Source: Agrocybe praecox
Taxonomy: Eukaryota > Basidiomycota > Agaricomycetes > Agaricales > Agrocybaceae
Reading direction: 5' to 3'
Assembly (NCBI GenBank): GCA_964017145.1
Contig: OZ024852.1
Coordinates: 1,365,945 to 1,429,944, forward strand
DNA length: 64,000 nucleotides
Positions 36,727 through 48,226 of this stretch are shown here, piece by piece (position 1 is the stretch's first letter; the number at the start of each line of letters is the position of its first letter). Position numbers and translations under genes: made by a program. The notes under the pieces were generated by a model. The model was not told where the DNA came from. It saw only the letters and a list, made by a program, of their open reading frames with translations, and ran no database searches.

Positions 36727-39700
36727 ATGCAATCAAGGCCTACAGGATTCACATCTGTACCTAATATTACGCCCAACTCAGGTCGCGCCGCAGAAGTGAT
36801 CGACGTAGACGCATACATGGCTGAAGTCGTCGACGTGGATAAAATTTACATGAAGTACGAGGTGACGGATGCAGATGGAATAGAGAGTATCGGCAGAGAT
36901 GAATACAGACGGGCAAAGCGACAGAGTAAAAGCAAAGCCAATTACCCAGGTCAAGATAAGTCAAGGTCCCTTGCTGGAACAAGTACTGGTGCAGGCCCTT
37001 CTACTCTACGATTAACGCAAGTTCAGGCACAACAACTAGAGGAGCGTCGAGCACGACTCGCTCAAGCTGAAGCGTCTCAGACTAACACATCAACGAACCT
37101 GTTACGTACGCAAGTAGCACATCTTCCACGCACTGGCGCCAGTTCAAACCTGAATTTCAACGGAAATGAGAAGTCATCTAATCCATCTCTCATAAACCGT
37201 GTATCTGCCTCTCAGCAACCTATCTCAAGTCAGTCCCACAATCCAACAGGACGCAACGACTTTCCGTCGACAATCGGACGAGCTATAAATGAAATAAAGG
37301 TACAGCTTGCTTAATTTATTTTGTCATTTATATAGTGCTCTGACGAATATGCATGAAATTCAGGCGATTAATAAACGACCTTCACCTGGCTCCGGAATGA
37401 ATTCCCAGAAGCGGCGAAAACTTGACAGTAGCGCTAACCGGGCCTCTTCATCTGGCAACCCTGCGGGACCTTCGAAATTACCGCCAAGTTCTATGACCGC
37501 GCGACAACATCCTGTACCCTCGTACTCTCCGAACACACTTACAACGCCCCTGGCAGGCTCCAGCAAACAGTCCCACACGGCCCCCCCACCGTCGTCTTTT
37601 CGAAAGCAGGCTCCTGCATCTCCTGAAATCTCTTTCGTATCTTACGTAGCCTCAAAGAGGAAGAGGGTGTTTACTCCAACCAGTCCAGCCGTTGCCGGGA
37701 ACATTCGACCGGAACGCATCCCGGAGGTTATTGAGCTTTCTAGTGGTAGTGACAATGAAGAGGTTGCGCAAATGCTATCCCACAAGAGAAAAAAGGTAAC
37801 GATGACTAACACGAGTTGCTCTTGCACACATGAATCACTCACTTCTGTGTTTTTATTGACTGGATAGTTGGCTACGAGTACAAGTCGAAGCCGGTCCTCA
37901 TCTGTGGAGTTTATGCCATCGTCTAAATCTGTCTCACTTTCGGCACCCATCTCACTACCAACCCCTGCACGAACTATAGCTACGAATGTGCCTTACCAAC
38001 CTCCGCCTCGACTGCCTCTTGAAACAGACCACAGTTCAGACTCTGAGTCTTCTGATGATGGTTGGGACCTCAATCATCCTACAAGGGTGTGGGATGCTAC
38101 ATTTTCTGTTTAATTGCTGGTTTTAATTCGTGTTTTGTCCTTAGTGGAAACCTATGGACGTCAAGAACCGGCTTGAAAACGGCCTTGTTGATGAAATTGA
38201 CGTGGAAAAACTAAATATAAGCGATGAAATGCCAGGGGAGCGTTCCCCATCTCCCCGCCGCATTCGTCTGAACGCGTCAAGATGGAATGTCAGTCCCCAG
38301 CCAAAATTTGTTGGCCCACCGGAATTCATATGGGATCAAGTACGCCGGGGTCGCAGACACTTCCGAGATGTGAACTTTAATACTAAAACTGTGCATTCGA
38401 TTTAGTTGAGACTGTCTGATATTCGATGGAAGCCCCGCATGATGCCTATGGCTATGCGGTTCACAAGCAACTACATGCGTCCATTTGAGTTGGATTTCTA
38501 CTTGCACAAGTTGAAGATCGCCAACTCCTTCAAGAAGACCCCTGGATGTAAGTAGAGACTATTTGTATTTCTCTCTCTGTTTTTTACTGTGTCCCTAGCT
38601 ATCAGCAGGATTGAACAAAAGAAAGAGTGGACGGTTATTGCCGGTGCTAGTATTGGTGGATTGCCAGATAGTCCCGAGGATGGTCAGTGCATTATTTAGA
38701 TTTATGTTTCCATATATACCAACTATCCAATTTGAACAGAATTCGACGCATCTGTGCGGTATAATCGACCAGGCTCTCTTTTAACATGGAATAAAAATGT
38801 TTTCACGCCCGTCGGTCACAGCAGAGAGAATCACTTCTACGCTCTTAACAATTCAAGGTCATGTAAATACTATGCTGTTCACGACGTAAAGTTCGATCCT
38901 GTCGGGTACGTAGACTTTTTTCTTATCTTTTGCTTTTGTTATGCACCTACCTCATGACCAAATATTTTTTTTCAGAAATTTCTTTGCATCCTCTGGTGCT
39001 GATAAAAAGGTTAGATTTTGGGCATTGATGGACGACCCAAACGACTTGGATCCCGTCGATGAGTCTGAAGGAGAGCCATGTCCTTGGAAGAATGTCCATA
39101 GTGTCAATTTCAAGATACCTCCACACGAGCTGGCTTTTAAGCCCAGGTTACCTGGTAGCGCAGGCCGCTCGGTCCTGGCTATTGCGGGAAAGTAAGACGT
39201 TCATTCACTCTTTGCTGGAATATATCTTTGTGTGTGTGTCACAGGCTGACGCGAATCCTGTAGGAAGCTATTCGTGAAGGCTTATTCCGAGGATGGAGAC
39301 ACTATCATAGAACATCCTATCAGTGATTTGGCATTGATGTCGCGGGACTCCCCACATATCGTTGGTTCAATGTCGTGGGGTATTGGACCAACCTCAAATT
39401 GTCTTTACGTGTCCACTGAGCCCACCGATCCAACCAGGTTTGATGGCGTGCACAAAGTCTACGACGTTGAAAGCAGAAACATAATGTACCAATTGGAAGG
39501 TAAGGAAGCTGGGGATGCGCTCGCAGTTGATACCACCGGTGAAAACATGTCTTCCCACTGTCATTAGCATCACAAAGTGCTGACGTTATCTACCACAGGT
39601 ACCAGGCTAGCACTATCAACACGCGCGGAGGATAATCATACCCTACGCCTTTTTGACATCACTCGACAGCTGCCTAAGGCTACCACTTCCTTTCATTTAG

Positions 39701-40274
39701 AAAAATTCCCCGCCTTGTACGACTCATTTGAAGGAGAAGTCAACTGTGCGATATTCAGCCCGGACGAAATGTACCTCACCTTGGCGCGGAACGATAACTA
39801 TGTGCACATGTATGACCTTCGTTTCTTGGAGAAGGGTCCTATCTTCAAGTATACACATTTTGGCGAGAGTAAAGTAGAATCTTCAACGAGCACATATGGG
39901 GTGACCAAAGCGGAATGGCTCCATTCAAAGCATACTGGGAAAATGGCGTTGGTCACAGGTGGAGAAGATGGTACGTATTCTTCTTCTGTCTTGTATTTTC
40001 AATCCCGCAAATTTATGTACCTGTTGCTACAGGTTGTGTTCGCCTCTGGGATCCGTCCAAGTCTGATATCGAAGGAAAAAATGGAAACTGCATTGCTGAA
40101 GTTAATTCAGATATTGCCTATTTCTCATTGGGCGACATATATCAAGGGGAACATCAGCTTATTGTGTATGTGTTCATATTTGAGTCTACTGTGATATGCT
40201 TGCCTGATGATTACTTTCTTGAAAGTGGCGACTGTTCTGGGGAGGTTACGATCTTCGACACACTATGTATATGA
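36727..40274 (+). CDS. WD40-repeat protein with long disordered N-terminus
   Basis: Twelve exons: 36727-37299, 37364-37795, 37868-38086, 38145-38339, 38406-38547, 38599-38682, 38740-38905, 38976-39191, 39264-39538, 39599-39970, 40033-40165, 40226-40274; 951 aa. The first ~400 residues are Ser/Pro/Arg-rich and disordered with repeated acidic EVIDVD and EVIELSSGSDNE-like motifs, the latter resembling a SUMO-interaction motif. The C-terminal part holds a beta-propeller: AVHDVKFDPVGNFFASSGAD then KKVRFW, EVNCAIFSPDEMYLTLARND then NYVHMYD, MALVTGGEDGCVRLWDPSK, HQLIVGDCSGEVTIFD. WD40 propellers are protein-docking platforms, often in chromatin complexes; the SUMO-binding-like motifs make a nuclear role plausible but unproven. 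No closer family name is justified. Confidence 0.85.
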
Positions 40275-40924
40275 AGCTAATTTTTTATTCATCTTTTTTG
40301 ATTTTTGATTTGCTCTATATGTGATGTATGTATTTCTGCTTCTAATGTAAATATCTCCGTAACCTGCACATGTTACATATTGCATATATCCTATCAAAAC
40401 GTATCGCGAAAATGTTTGAATGCTAGAGCCATGTTCGGTACGTAGACTGACGAGCACAAGGAGCTAGTCCCTTTTCAATCCATTGAATTTATTTTTTAAA
40501 TCCGGCGCGCGCTGGGTGAGTATGTTTATATTCCTCTGATCATATTCAACAAAAAAGGTATACCCTACCGAAGCGCTGGGGCCCGAGAGTAAGGAGGAAG
40601 CAGGCCCGCATCGTAGATGAGCAGAATGAAGGCAGGTATGGAGGATTGCGGCATACCGTAGCACAGGAGATGGAAGAAGGCGGCTCACCATGGAAGGAGT
40701 TTAGGGTCTTTAGAAAACGCCGGGAGAGGAGAAGCCTACTCATCGGGGCAAGAAGGTAAAACGGGCAGTCCAGCGTCTCGGTCCAGCTATGGGCGATGTA
40801 GAGAACAAGTAGGGCGGAGGAACACTCCTTCGAAGGATGCGTGTGGTTTGGCAACGACGACGGTAGGAACCACCGAATAGGCCAAAGACGACGCAAGCGG
40901 AATGCGAGGCACGATTATTAATCC
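40275..40924. other. Intergenic region left of the retroelement relic
   Basis: AT-rich 3' flank of the WD40 gene, then GC-richer text from about 40500 that may belong to the same decayed element as the next entry. No intact gene seen. Confidence 0.3.
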
Positions 40925-41440
40925 TTGCCTTCAAACCTACCCCACATAAGAACCTACTGGATATCCTCCTCTCTTCCGAGAAACCTACTAACGATCAAAC
41001 GTGAACTCAACGAGGACCGTAACTGGGGCATTGTTCCCGAGAAGAATGTGCTCCAGGAGGCTCTAGCAAGAATCATGAAGCGTACAAGTGCGGGGAATAC
41101 TGGGACCATATTCCTGGTTACGAAAGTCGAGGCATGTGCAGACTGTGCGGCACAATTGATAGCATGCAGCATCCAACACACCCTTTTTGAATGTCAAGCG
41201 AGCGGACAGCAGACAATCTGGAAGTTGGCGGAGGGACTGTCGAAGCTTTGGCGAAAGTCGTATTGGGTCCGCCCCACGAGATGGGACCGTCCCCGCAGCA
41301 GCACTAGCGGATGACTCTGTTAAGAATAGAAAACTCCTCGGTGCGAGCAGATTACTATTGTTCTGGGTGAGGAACGCACGCTGTCTGCCCCAGGTCGCTC
41401 GCCTTGAAGAGAACAATGGCAGAGGCTTGACGTGAAAGAA
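40925..41440 (+). pseudogene. Decayed retroelement fragment (RNase H / reverse-transcriptase C-terminal zinc-knuckle region)
   Basis: Joining two frames by eye gives HEAYKCGEYWDHIPGYESRG then MCRLCGTIDSMQH (about 41076-41172), and after a one-base shift HTLFECQASGQQTIWKLAEG. The motif order W-x-x-IPG-x-E-x-R, CxxC, then a later H-x-L-x-E-C is typical of the tail of basidiomycete retroelement polyproteins. Frame shifts and stops interrupt it and no polymerase core is present, so it is a relic. Which element class it comes from cannot be decided here. Confidence 0.55.
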
Positions 41441-41498
41441 CAATGGATTGGGCCAGTCAACGTATTTGGGTTATTGTTTGTTACATAATAATTGAGGT

Positions 41499-41506
41499 AT
41501 AAATAT
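41499..41506 (+). promoter_or_regulatory. TATA box candidate
   Basis: TATAAATA about 265 bp ahead of the small ORF at 41770. It suggests that a transcript starts near 41530 and supports the small gene. Confidence 0.4.
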
Positions 41507-41769
41507 AACCCGTAAATTCTTCCAACTTTTCCTTGCGATCTGGATCAGCCCTCCCTCCTCCTTCATAACGATCCCCTCCTACTACTGAGCGTTTCTTTCT
41601 TACGAACGTTCACCGTACCGCCACGCTTTAACAATCTACTCGCCCTTTCTTTTATTCAATTAAAGAGGTTCTGGTAACCCATTGAAGTTCACGATATCCT
41701 ACTACACACGAGCTTCACGAAAAGTAATAATTCACGACTACATTTAACTCGACGCCCACATACAACACA

Positions 41770-42087
41770 ATGTCGTCCACTGTCGTTCGTGATCATCGCT
41801 TCTCCATGTCCGTGTTCAACGACATCGAGGTCCCAAAGCAGAGGTTCGTTCATCTTTGACAAATATCCGGGAGGACATTGACTGACCAAAGTATCAGCGC
41901 TACCCAATTCCATCACCGTACTTCTTACGCAAAACGGCTCGAGCGTCGCATCATTGGCGTCTGGAAGCTCGTTACCCGCAACACGCGCAAGCAACCACGG
42001 AACTCCTTCATCCACCCCGACTTTGTTGTCATTACGGCCCGAAGGAAAAGCACTCTCCACCCTCAACTCTACCACATGCGAAAATAA
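41770..42087 (+). CDS. Small unrecognised basic protein
   Basis: Two exons, 41770-41843 and 41898-42087; 87 aa. It starts MSSTVVRDHRFSMSVFNDIE and continues VPKQRSATQFHHRTSYAKRL, with a strongly basic C-terminal half. The intron has good ends (GTTCG...TATCAG) and splicing keeps the frame, and a TATA box lies upstream. No family is recognised and no signal peptide or membrane helix is seen. The alternative is a chance ORF. Confidence 0.45.
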
Positions 42088-42651
42088 CGACAAACTTATC
42101 TTTCCTCACCGCGATACCTGAGCGATACCCACCAACCATTAATAATTTTCGACGCCATATTTATTTAAAGCACACCTCGGACGTTTATAGCAAACGCTTA
42201 ATATAATTGTAGTATTATATGTAGAGTAGTATACATTTAGATATAACGCTATTTCACCTTGTATATAGCATTGCCTTTCAAGTTTCTTTCTGGTACGCAT
42301 GTTCGGTGTTCGCCCGTCTCAGAAAGACGAATGACTTCGTACTATATAATTTTAAAGATATAGACATCTTTGATGACCCCGGAGGTATCGTAGCACGGGA
42401 TCCGTTCCGTATCATTGCAAAGTAAAGGGAACACTCTGTTTGTTCATTAGGATCTAGCACTGGTTTTCATCGCCTTAGAAGTCACAGCAGCATTTTTTCT
42501 CATACATGCCTTACACACTGGAACCTGTGTACGCCACAGATCGACATACTTAAGCTTGCCCCTTGGTCGAGCGATATGACACCACCCCCCATATCTCCCA
42601 TTCGCTTGACCGTCTTCTTTCGCATTGTTGTCGACTCTCCTGTGAGACAAC
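42088..42651. other. Intergenic region
   Basis: 564 bp, AT-rich at the left, between two small plus-strand genes. A minus-strand ORF (42447-42653) overlaps the next start codon and was rejected. Confidence 0.35.
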
Positions 42652-43300
42652 ATGGGCGAAGAAGTAGCTGATGGATATCAAAGGACTCTGGACGATCGTA
42701 TCTTGGGTCATCGCAAGCTTGCGAATGAGTCGGAATATATTGCAGGCGTCATAGAATCTATCGGCATTACAACCGAAGAAATAAAGCAGCGTATTCGAGT
42801 GAGTATCACTCTCATGCTTGGAGACGTGCTTATGTCACTGATTTATTCTCATTTTTTAGTACCTTAATGACCAGAAGTATCAGACGCAGGTAGTCCTGTC
42901 AAAGCTGGAATGGAGGCCCTCCTTGGTCAACAGGCTTTTCGAAGTCCAGACAGGCCCACTTGGCATGCAAAATAACCCACATGTTCTTGTATATGAGGAG
43001 TACTTATTGTGCGTGTAACCGTTTTTCTGGGCATCGTCACATTGTTCTTAAGTCTGCCCTGCAGGTTAATGAACGATATTCGCGAGGCACTAGGGACATC
43101 TTCAATATCGAGTGCCAAAGTACGTGAAATGAATGAAAAGATAGGCATTTGGCTAGAGTCGCTTGCGGTGAGCCTTATCTTTATAAAAACTAACTTACAT
43201 TTCGTTGTCTGAGACGAACTTTCAAGAATACCCACCGCGACAGGTTGAAGATATACGAGCGAAGAAGACAGGGCGCTATTTCGCACCGCGGACAATCTGA
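42652..43300 (+). CDS. Unrecognised helical protein
   Basis: Four exons: 42652-42798, 42860-43008, 43065-43167, 43244-43300; 151 aa with consistent phases. It starts MGEEVADGYQRTLDDRILGH and continues with predicted helices (YIAGVIESIGITTEEIKQRI, VREMNEKIGIWLESLAVEDI), ending GRYFAPRTI. Composition (charged, amphipathic, no Cys clusters, no signal) suggests a small adaptor or a subunit of a larger complex. I do not recognise the family. Four clean introns make a real gene likely. Confidence 0.65.
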
Positions 43301-44391
43301 TAGTAAACCTCTGTTATACATTTGTTGTCGTATTGGGATTAAATGATCTTTATTCAGACATCAGTGGAGCAGGTTTCTTCCAAAATGCTATGAACACAAT
43401 TATTTATGGCGGGACGTACACAGTCGTCAATCCGCCGCATGCGGATGATACTGTTAATGCTCTGCGGTCTGATGTGGTACGTCACCACTGGGATTATCCG
43501 CTGCGCTGAACTCATCCTTTGATTCTCAGAAATCTGTTCACAGACTGTTATATACGCAGTTCTTCGTTTTTTTGTAGTCGGCGGCCACATCACTCAATGT
43601 TGCATGAAAGGCTGCGGAACGATTACTGAGCTGCACGGTTATTCCTCCCCTCTGATTGTGGGGTTCTCTGATTCGTTTCGTGGAAGTTCATTAGTGACAT
43701 GATTAAGGGTTGTTGTGCTCCTGTCCGATGTAAAAACGCAGGACATTCTCATTTTATCTTTTCTCTGTTTGTGTTCCCTTTTTATGGGGTTTCTGGACAT
43801 TATTTATTTTTATTTATTAATATCTCTCCCTATAACGTATCGAACTCTTTTCTGTGGGAGGTACAGAGGGACGAGGGATACAACGGTGTAAATTGTATTA
43901 TAATTACTAAACATGGTTATATGATCACGACACATGAGCGTATATGGGAAGTTCTCTTTTCTTACTCTTACCATCAGGACTCTACGCATACGTTCTTGCT
44001 ACACAATCATACCCTGTCTTTGCAATCCGGACTATTCGGTGCATTTGCATTGCATTGCATGGAACTTTCATTTTCCTACAATTTCCTACTACACATGCTG
44101 AACTGATAATTTGGCGAGCTTCTTCTCTTTTTATTGCCACGATACCTGTGACAATGCTGTTTTTTACTATGTTTTATTTCATTCAGGACTACACTGGGCA
44201 GGAAGAGGGTATAGGATCCTATATGTCTGCTGCGAGTATATCTTTTTTTACCGGACTGTATCCTATCATACGTTTGCTTCTCTTATTAGAGTCTTTTGTA
44301 TTACTCCGTGCGCTGCCCGGGGCCCCCTAGCACGTTCTTGAATGCAGACTGGAATAATGTCCTCCCACATTTTTAAGTACACTGTAATCCA
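43301..44391. other. Intergenic region
   Basis: About 1.1 kb between the ends of a plus-strand and a minus-strand gene. AT-rich; hydrophobic-looking small ORFs at 43699-44330 reflect T-rich composition. No gene or repeat seen. Confidence 0.35.
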
Positions 44392-45345
44392 TCAATCTTC
44401 CCACAAATTCCAAACATGATTCTCTTCGCCATCACATCTCAACGATATGCATCCAACTCTTGGTCTTATGTACTGTGCATATTTGTGCTCGGAGTATGTT
44501 GGTGGAGAATTGAGCATATAATTGAGATAATTACCCATCCATTTGACCACGTCTTTCGGATGGACAACCTTCCCGACCAGATCTGGATGGAGCTCCGGAA
44601 TTAGCTCTTCCAGCGAGCGCATGCGAGGTATAAATTTGCCCCAATTGCGCATTGGCCATTCGGAGACGAAAGGCGGTAGGAATGATTGATCGGGGGGAAG
44701 TTCAGGTGAAACAACGTCAAGGATGAGTGTCTCGATACGAATGCGAGGTATGTCAGACGGATTATTAGCGTCGACTTGTGTGGAGAGAATGCGGTCAGTG
44801 TCCCCCGGTACCTTCGAGAGAGCAATAAATTCCGGTCCTCTTTGAAGGAATCCTTCCAATAATTTCAAAAGATTCCAGAGCATCGGATAAACTCCCCCAT
44901 TTCCATGAGCCCACTCCGATTGAATGCACTGTCCGGTATTTCGAAACGTAGCATGAACAACAGGGATTGGGAAACCTTCCTTCCATCGGATTGGAATGAG
45001 AGTCCAGGTAGGATACACCTTCCTCTCATTGACGATATCGATGTCTAATTCGTATCGCAGGGATGATAGTGAATGTTTAACAAGGAAGTCGGTGAAGGAA
45101 GAAATCTCTGCATTGATTTGTTTGTTAAGGAGGAGTAAGGCGAGGTTCCTTGGCTTCGAATCAGATGGGTAGGGGTATAGGATACATTTCTCATCCCAAT
45201 CACGCGGATTCCCTGGTAGTCTGTTTTGGTTGTTCAACCCTGCCACGTCTGGTGTATGTTGGTAGGGAGTAGTCAAATGCAGCATGTAAATCAGTTGTCG
45301 GATTTCAGGATACAGGTCAAGGAAAGGTGAAGTCGACAACGTCAT
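44392..45345 (-). CDS. F-box-like (2EXR-type) protein, single exon
   Basis: Intronless ORF of 317 aa, unusual among its neighbours. The N-terminus MTLSTSPFLDLYPEIRQLIY has the P-E-[IL]-R-x-x-I-[WY] core of the 2EXR/F-box-like fold, followed by NLALLLLNKQINAEISSF, which matches the second helix pattern of that domain. The rest (TLIPIRWKEGFPIPVV, IETLILDVV, WGKFIPRMRSLEEL) is of unknown function. Such proteins are very common in Agaricomycetes and may recruit substrates to SCF ubiquitin ligases; this is inferred. ATG 45345 is used because the upstream in-frame extension begins with TTG. Confidence 0.7.
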   Translation of the reverse strand: MTLSTSPFLDLYPEIRQLIYMLHLTTPYQHTPDVAGLNNQNRLPGNPRDWDEKCILYPYPSDSKPRNLALLLLNKQINAEISSFTDFLVKHSLSSLRYELDIDIVNERKVYPTWTLIPIRWKEGFPIPVVHATFRNTGQCIQSEWAHGNGGVYPMLWNLLKLLEGFLQRGPEFIALSKVPGDTDRILSTQVDANNPSDIPRIRIETLILDVVSPELPPDQSFLPPFVSEWPMRNWGKFIPRMRSLEELIPELHPDLVGKVVHPKDVVKWMGNYLNYMLNSPPTYSEHKYAQYIRPRVGCISLRCDGEENHVWNLWED

Positions 45346-45728
45346 CCTGAATAATGGGAAGAAAAAGGTCAAAGTAGGGGTGTTCTTTCGAATAAAAAGG
45401 GACCGTTGGAACAGAGTAAATTCTCTGGGAACTTGAAGGTATTTATACCATTGGACGCAATACCGTATATATTACCGACTTGTGGTTGATACGAATTTCT
45501 AAATGGTGTCTTGAAGTGACACAGTTCACTCCGGCGCTTACCTATGTGGATTTACTCACTTCGTCAAATTAAAAGACAAAAGTGTCCAGAGAAAATCATA
45601 GTGTCCTCCTGTGGCATGCATGTAAAGTTTTTCAAATAAAAGCAAAAGGAATGTATATTAGATTTCGGAGATCATCCAGCAATCCTCCAACAATGACTCG
45701 ATGGTAGTACATATACACATAGGCATTC
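45346..45728. promoter_or_regulatory. Upstream region of the 2EXR-type gene
   Basis: 383 bp between two minus-strand genes. No gene seen. Confidence 0.3.
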
Positions 45729-47678
45729 TTAGGGTTCTGTTTCCAAGTAGCGGTCCAACCCCTTTCTCCATTCTTGATGTTTCTTCTTCACGTCGTCGAT
45801 ATCCTGCTCAAGTTCTTTGCACTTCTTTGCAGCGCGTTTGAGATTTGCCTCCGCCTCCGCGTGTTCTCGCTTCTCTCTGCGGTATCCTTCGGTCCAAAAG
45901 AAGGCTATTGTCCGTAACACTGTTTCCCTTTGACGATAATCAGCGACGGTGTGATTCAAGTCATCGTGCTAATGAGTTGAGGGTTAGGGCCTTAGGGTTC
46001 TAAAGTCGAGTCATAGAGATATTTACTCACTTCTGTCTTTCGTTTCTCATCTTCCTTCATCAACAAGTTGCACTTTGCTTCCAGTTCTTGTACCTAAGAA
46101 GTGATGAGCGATAAATAAAAAAACAGCATAGATATAAAAAAATCACTTGTTCCTCCAAAGTCTCAATCAACAACTTTGAGGTCCGTTCAAGCTACCAAAA
46201 AAAGATCAATTGGCTATTGCTTGACAATCGCAAACTGAAACTTCATACCTCAGCACCGGAAGTCGCAGGCTGTGCGCAAGGCTCATCGTCTACGCACATT
46301 CGGTCATCCACATCAACGTAAAAGGAAGAATCTTCCGAATCGTCTGCGGCGGGCGTTGATATTGATTGTGTTGGGATATCTGTATGGGGCGAGTCATCCC
46401 TGGATGACTGGGACAGAGCTCGAGGAGCCGACTCGGGAGTTGGATACGCTCTCGGGTTATTAAGAGTAGAGGAGCGTCGAACGGGCGTCTGAGGCCTAAA
46501 ATGAAATGCGCGATTAGATCGAATCAAAGGTCTACCAAGAGCCCGAAGGACCTTACAGATGCATTCTAGACGGGCCTGCCATCTGCGGTACATCATCAAC
46601 ACTGTAGACACATCGTACACAGTGAGAGTTACATTCAGTATCCAGGAAAATGTGAATACTCACTACATAGAATCGGAGTCATCGGACTGAGGTTCCATAA
46701 CAAGTTCCGTAGGAGCTGGGCTGGCCATCCTCTGTGAGTTCCCTGTTGGTATATTATGCTTTTTTAGAATCCCCTCCATTCCTGCTATACGGTCCTTGCA
46801 TTGCTGGACCAAATATTCGAGTGCTTTGTTCTTAGCCTCCGCTTCAGCTCTTTGATCTTCGAGTTCACTATTCTTATGCTCGAGATCAATGTTCAGAATA
46901 TCATACTAAAACGTGTCTTCATCAGAACAGAAAATTCTTTTCCGGTACTATACTTACTTCTTTACGAGTCAACGCGCGTTCGTTTCGTTCAAACCTGAGT
47001 CGCAGATATCCACACATTGCGCGAAAGCGTCTGAAGTCGGACATTTCATTGAAAGCTGTACGAAAGGTGGTTCGATGCTCATGTGCCCCACGAAGGCTGA
47101 CAACGAGATGAGTAATTATAGGTGCACATAATTTATTGACAAGGTCCTCACATGGTTAAAAAACTAGGGGTAACTTTGAACTTTAGAACATCGTCCCGAT
47201 ATGGGAGATAAGTGATAAAACGATTCTTCCTCTGCAATTGTATAAGACAGTACTTTTAGCACAGAAATGGCTAATAGGGAAACTTCATACTCACAAGACG
47301 AGAAAGAGCAACTTCAAACCAGGGCGTAGCTCTTCGACCGAGTATTTCCCCATGGTCCTCTGCAAGACCGCGAACTGAGGATAACAAAGACTAAGGTTAA
47401 CTGATATCTCTTGTATAGGGATCAACAGTAGTACGTTACCTTTTTGCAAAAAGTCTTCGTGGCTTATGGGCTCATCCAACACGCCTTGATCATAAAAATA
47501 CACGAATGTTCCATTGACTCCTAAAGATTACAGCTACAATTAGTTATCTTACAAAGACAAAGACAAGGTAGAGTTGCGTACGATCAGCGTTCTTCAAACA
47601 GCTCGGGATGTTAAGTCTCGTGGGGGTTGCAGCGTTCGCAACCGAGTTAGCAGAGCGTAAATTGGACCTTCGTGGCAT
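45729..47678 (-). CDS. Unrecognised coiled-coil protein
   Basis: Eleven exons (transcription order): 47582-47678, 47440-47520, 47295-47374, 47152-47231, 46958-47096, 46664-46905, 46557-46601, 46249-46495, 46147-46191, 46031-46093, 45729-45968; 452 aa, all phases agree. The N-terminal third is globular (FVYFYDQGVLDEPISHEDFL, WFEVALSRLRKNRFITYLPY). Two coiled coils follow, NIDLEHKNSELEDQRAEAEA and ELEQDIDDVKKKHQEWRKGL, separated by a Pro/Ser-rich, acidic linker with several short DVDD motifs. I know no family with this order. Coiled coils imply self-assembly or scaffold function. Eleven short exons and preserved frame argue strongly for a real gene. Confidence 0.72.
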
Positions 47679-48226
47679 GGCAATGACAGATGCTTGAGAG
47701 TACGTTATCGCAAAACTTGGATAGGATTACTAGAGGGGCCAGAGTGCCTAACTTCACAGAAGTGGGCGGGAGGACGGAAGTGAGAGTGAGAAACCTTTCA
47801 TTGAGGCCACCCTTTTATGACGCCCAAGTTTAATAAAAGGAGCCAAAGGGGAAAATGTGACCTTTGTCGAAAGGGTCATGGTCTGGTGCATTGTCGCGGC
47901 GAGAAAGGCACATTCGACTATTTCGTAAAACGCGCGCACCGCGTTCTCTGCCACTCCACGTCACGTGTGCCCCACCTTAACAAAAGGCTTCAGTGTTAGG
48001 TAGCAACTGACAAGGAAGCTCCGATGACCCTGCGACAACTTGACGTTTTGTTTTGTTAAAGATCGAACTAATCTCCAATGTAAAAGTCTAATACGAAAAG
48101 ATTTGATCATAAACAAAAGTACAGTTTGTACTGGGGTATATTATTACGGCGCATTGCATTTGCCAGTCTAGATACATTACTAAAGCTCCCGGTTTAAATT
48201 ATACAATGAGAATGTCTACAAATAAA
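47679..48226. promoter_or_regulatory. Upstream region of the coiled-coil gene
   Basis: 548 bp between the coiled-coil gene start and the lipase gene end, both minus strand. Contains a CACGTG at about 47962. No gene seen. Confidence 0.3.

Noticed and set aside
42447..42653. Minus-strand ORF with CKAC motif
   Set aside because: It overlaps the start codon of the next plus-strand gene, lacks introns or a family match, and has one CX2C pair only.
43699..44330. Overlapping hydrophobic plus-strand ORFs that look like membrane helices
   Set aside because: T-rich sequence encodes hydrophobic residues in any frame; no conserved motif or splice logic.
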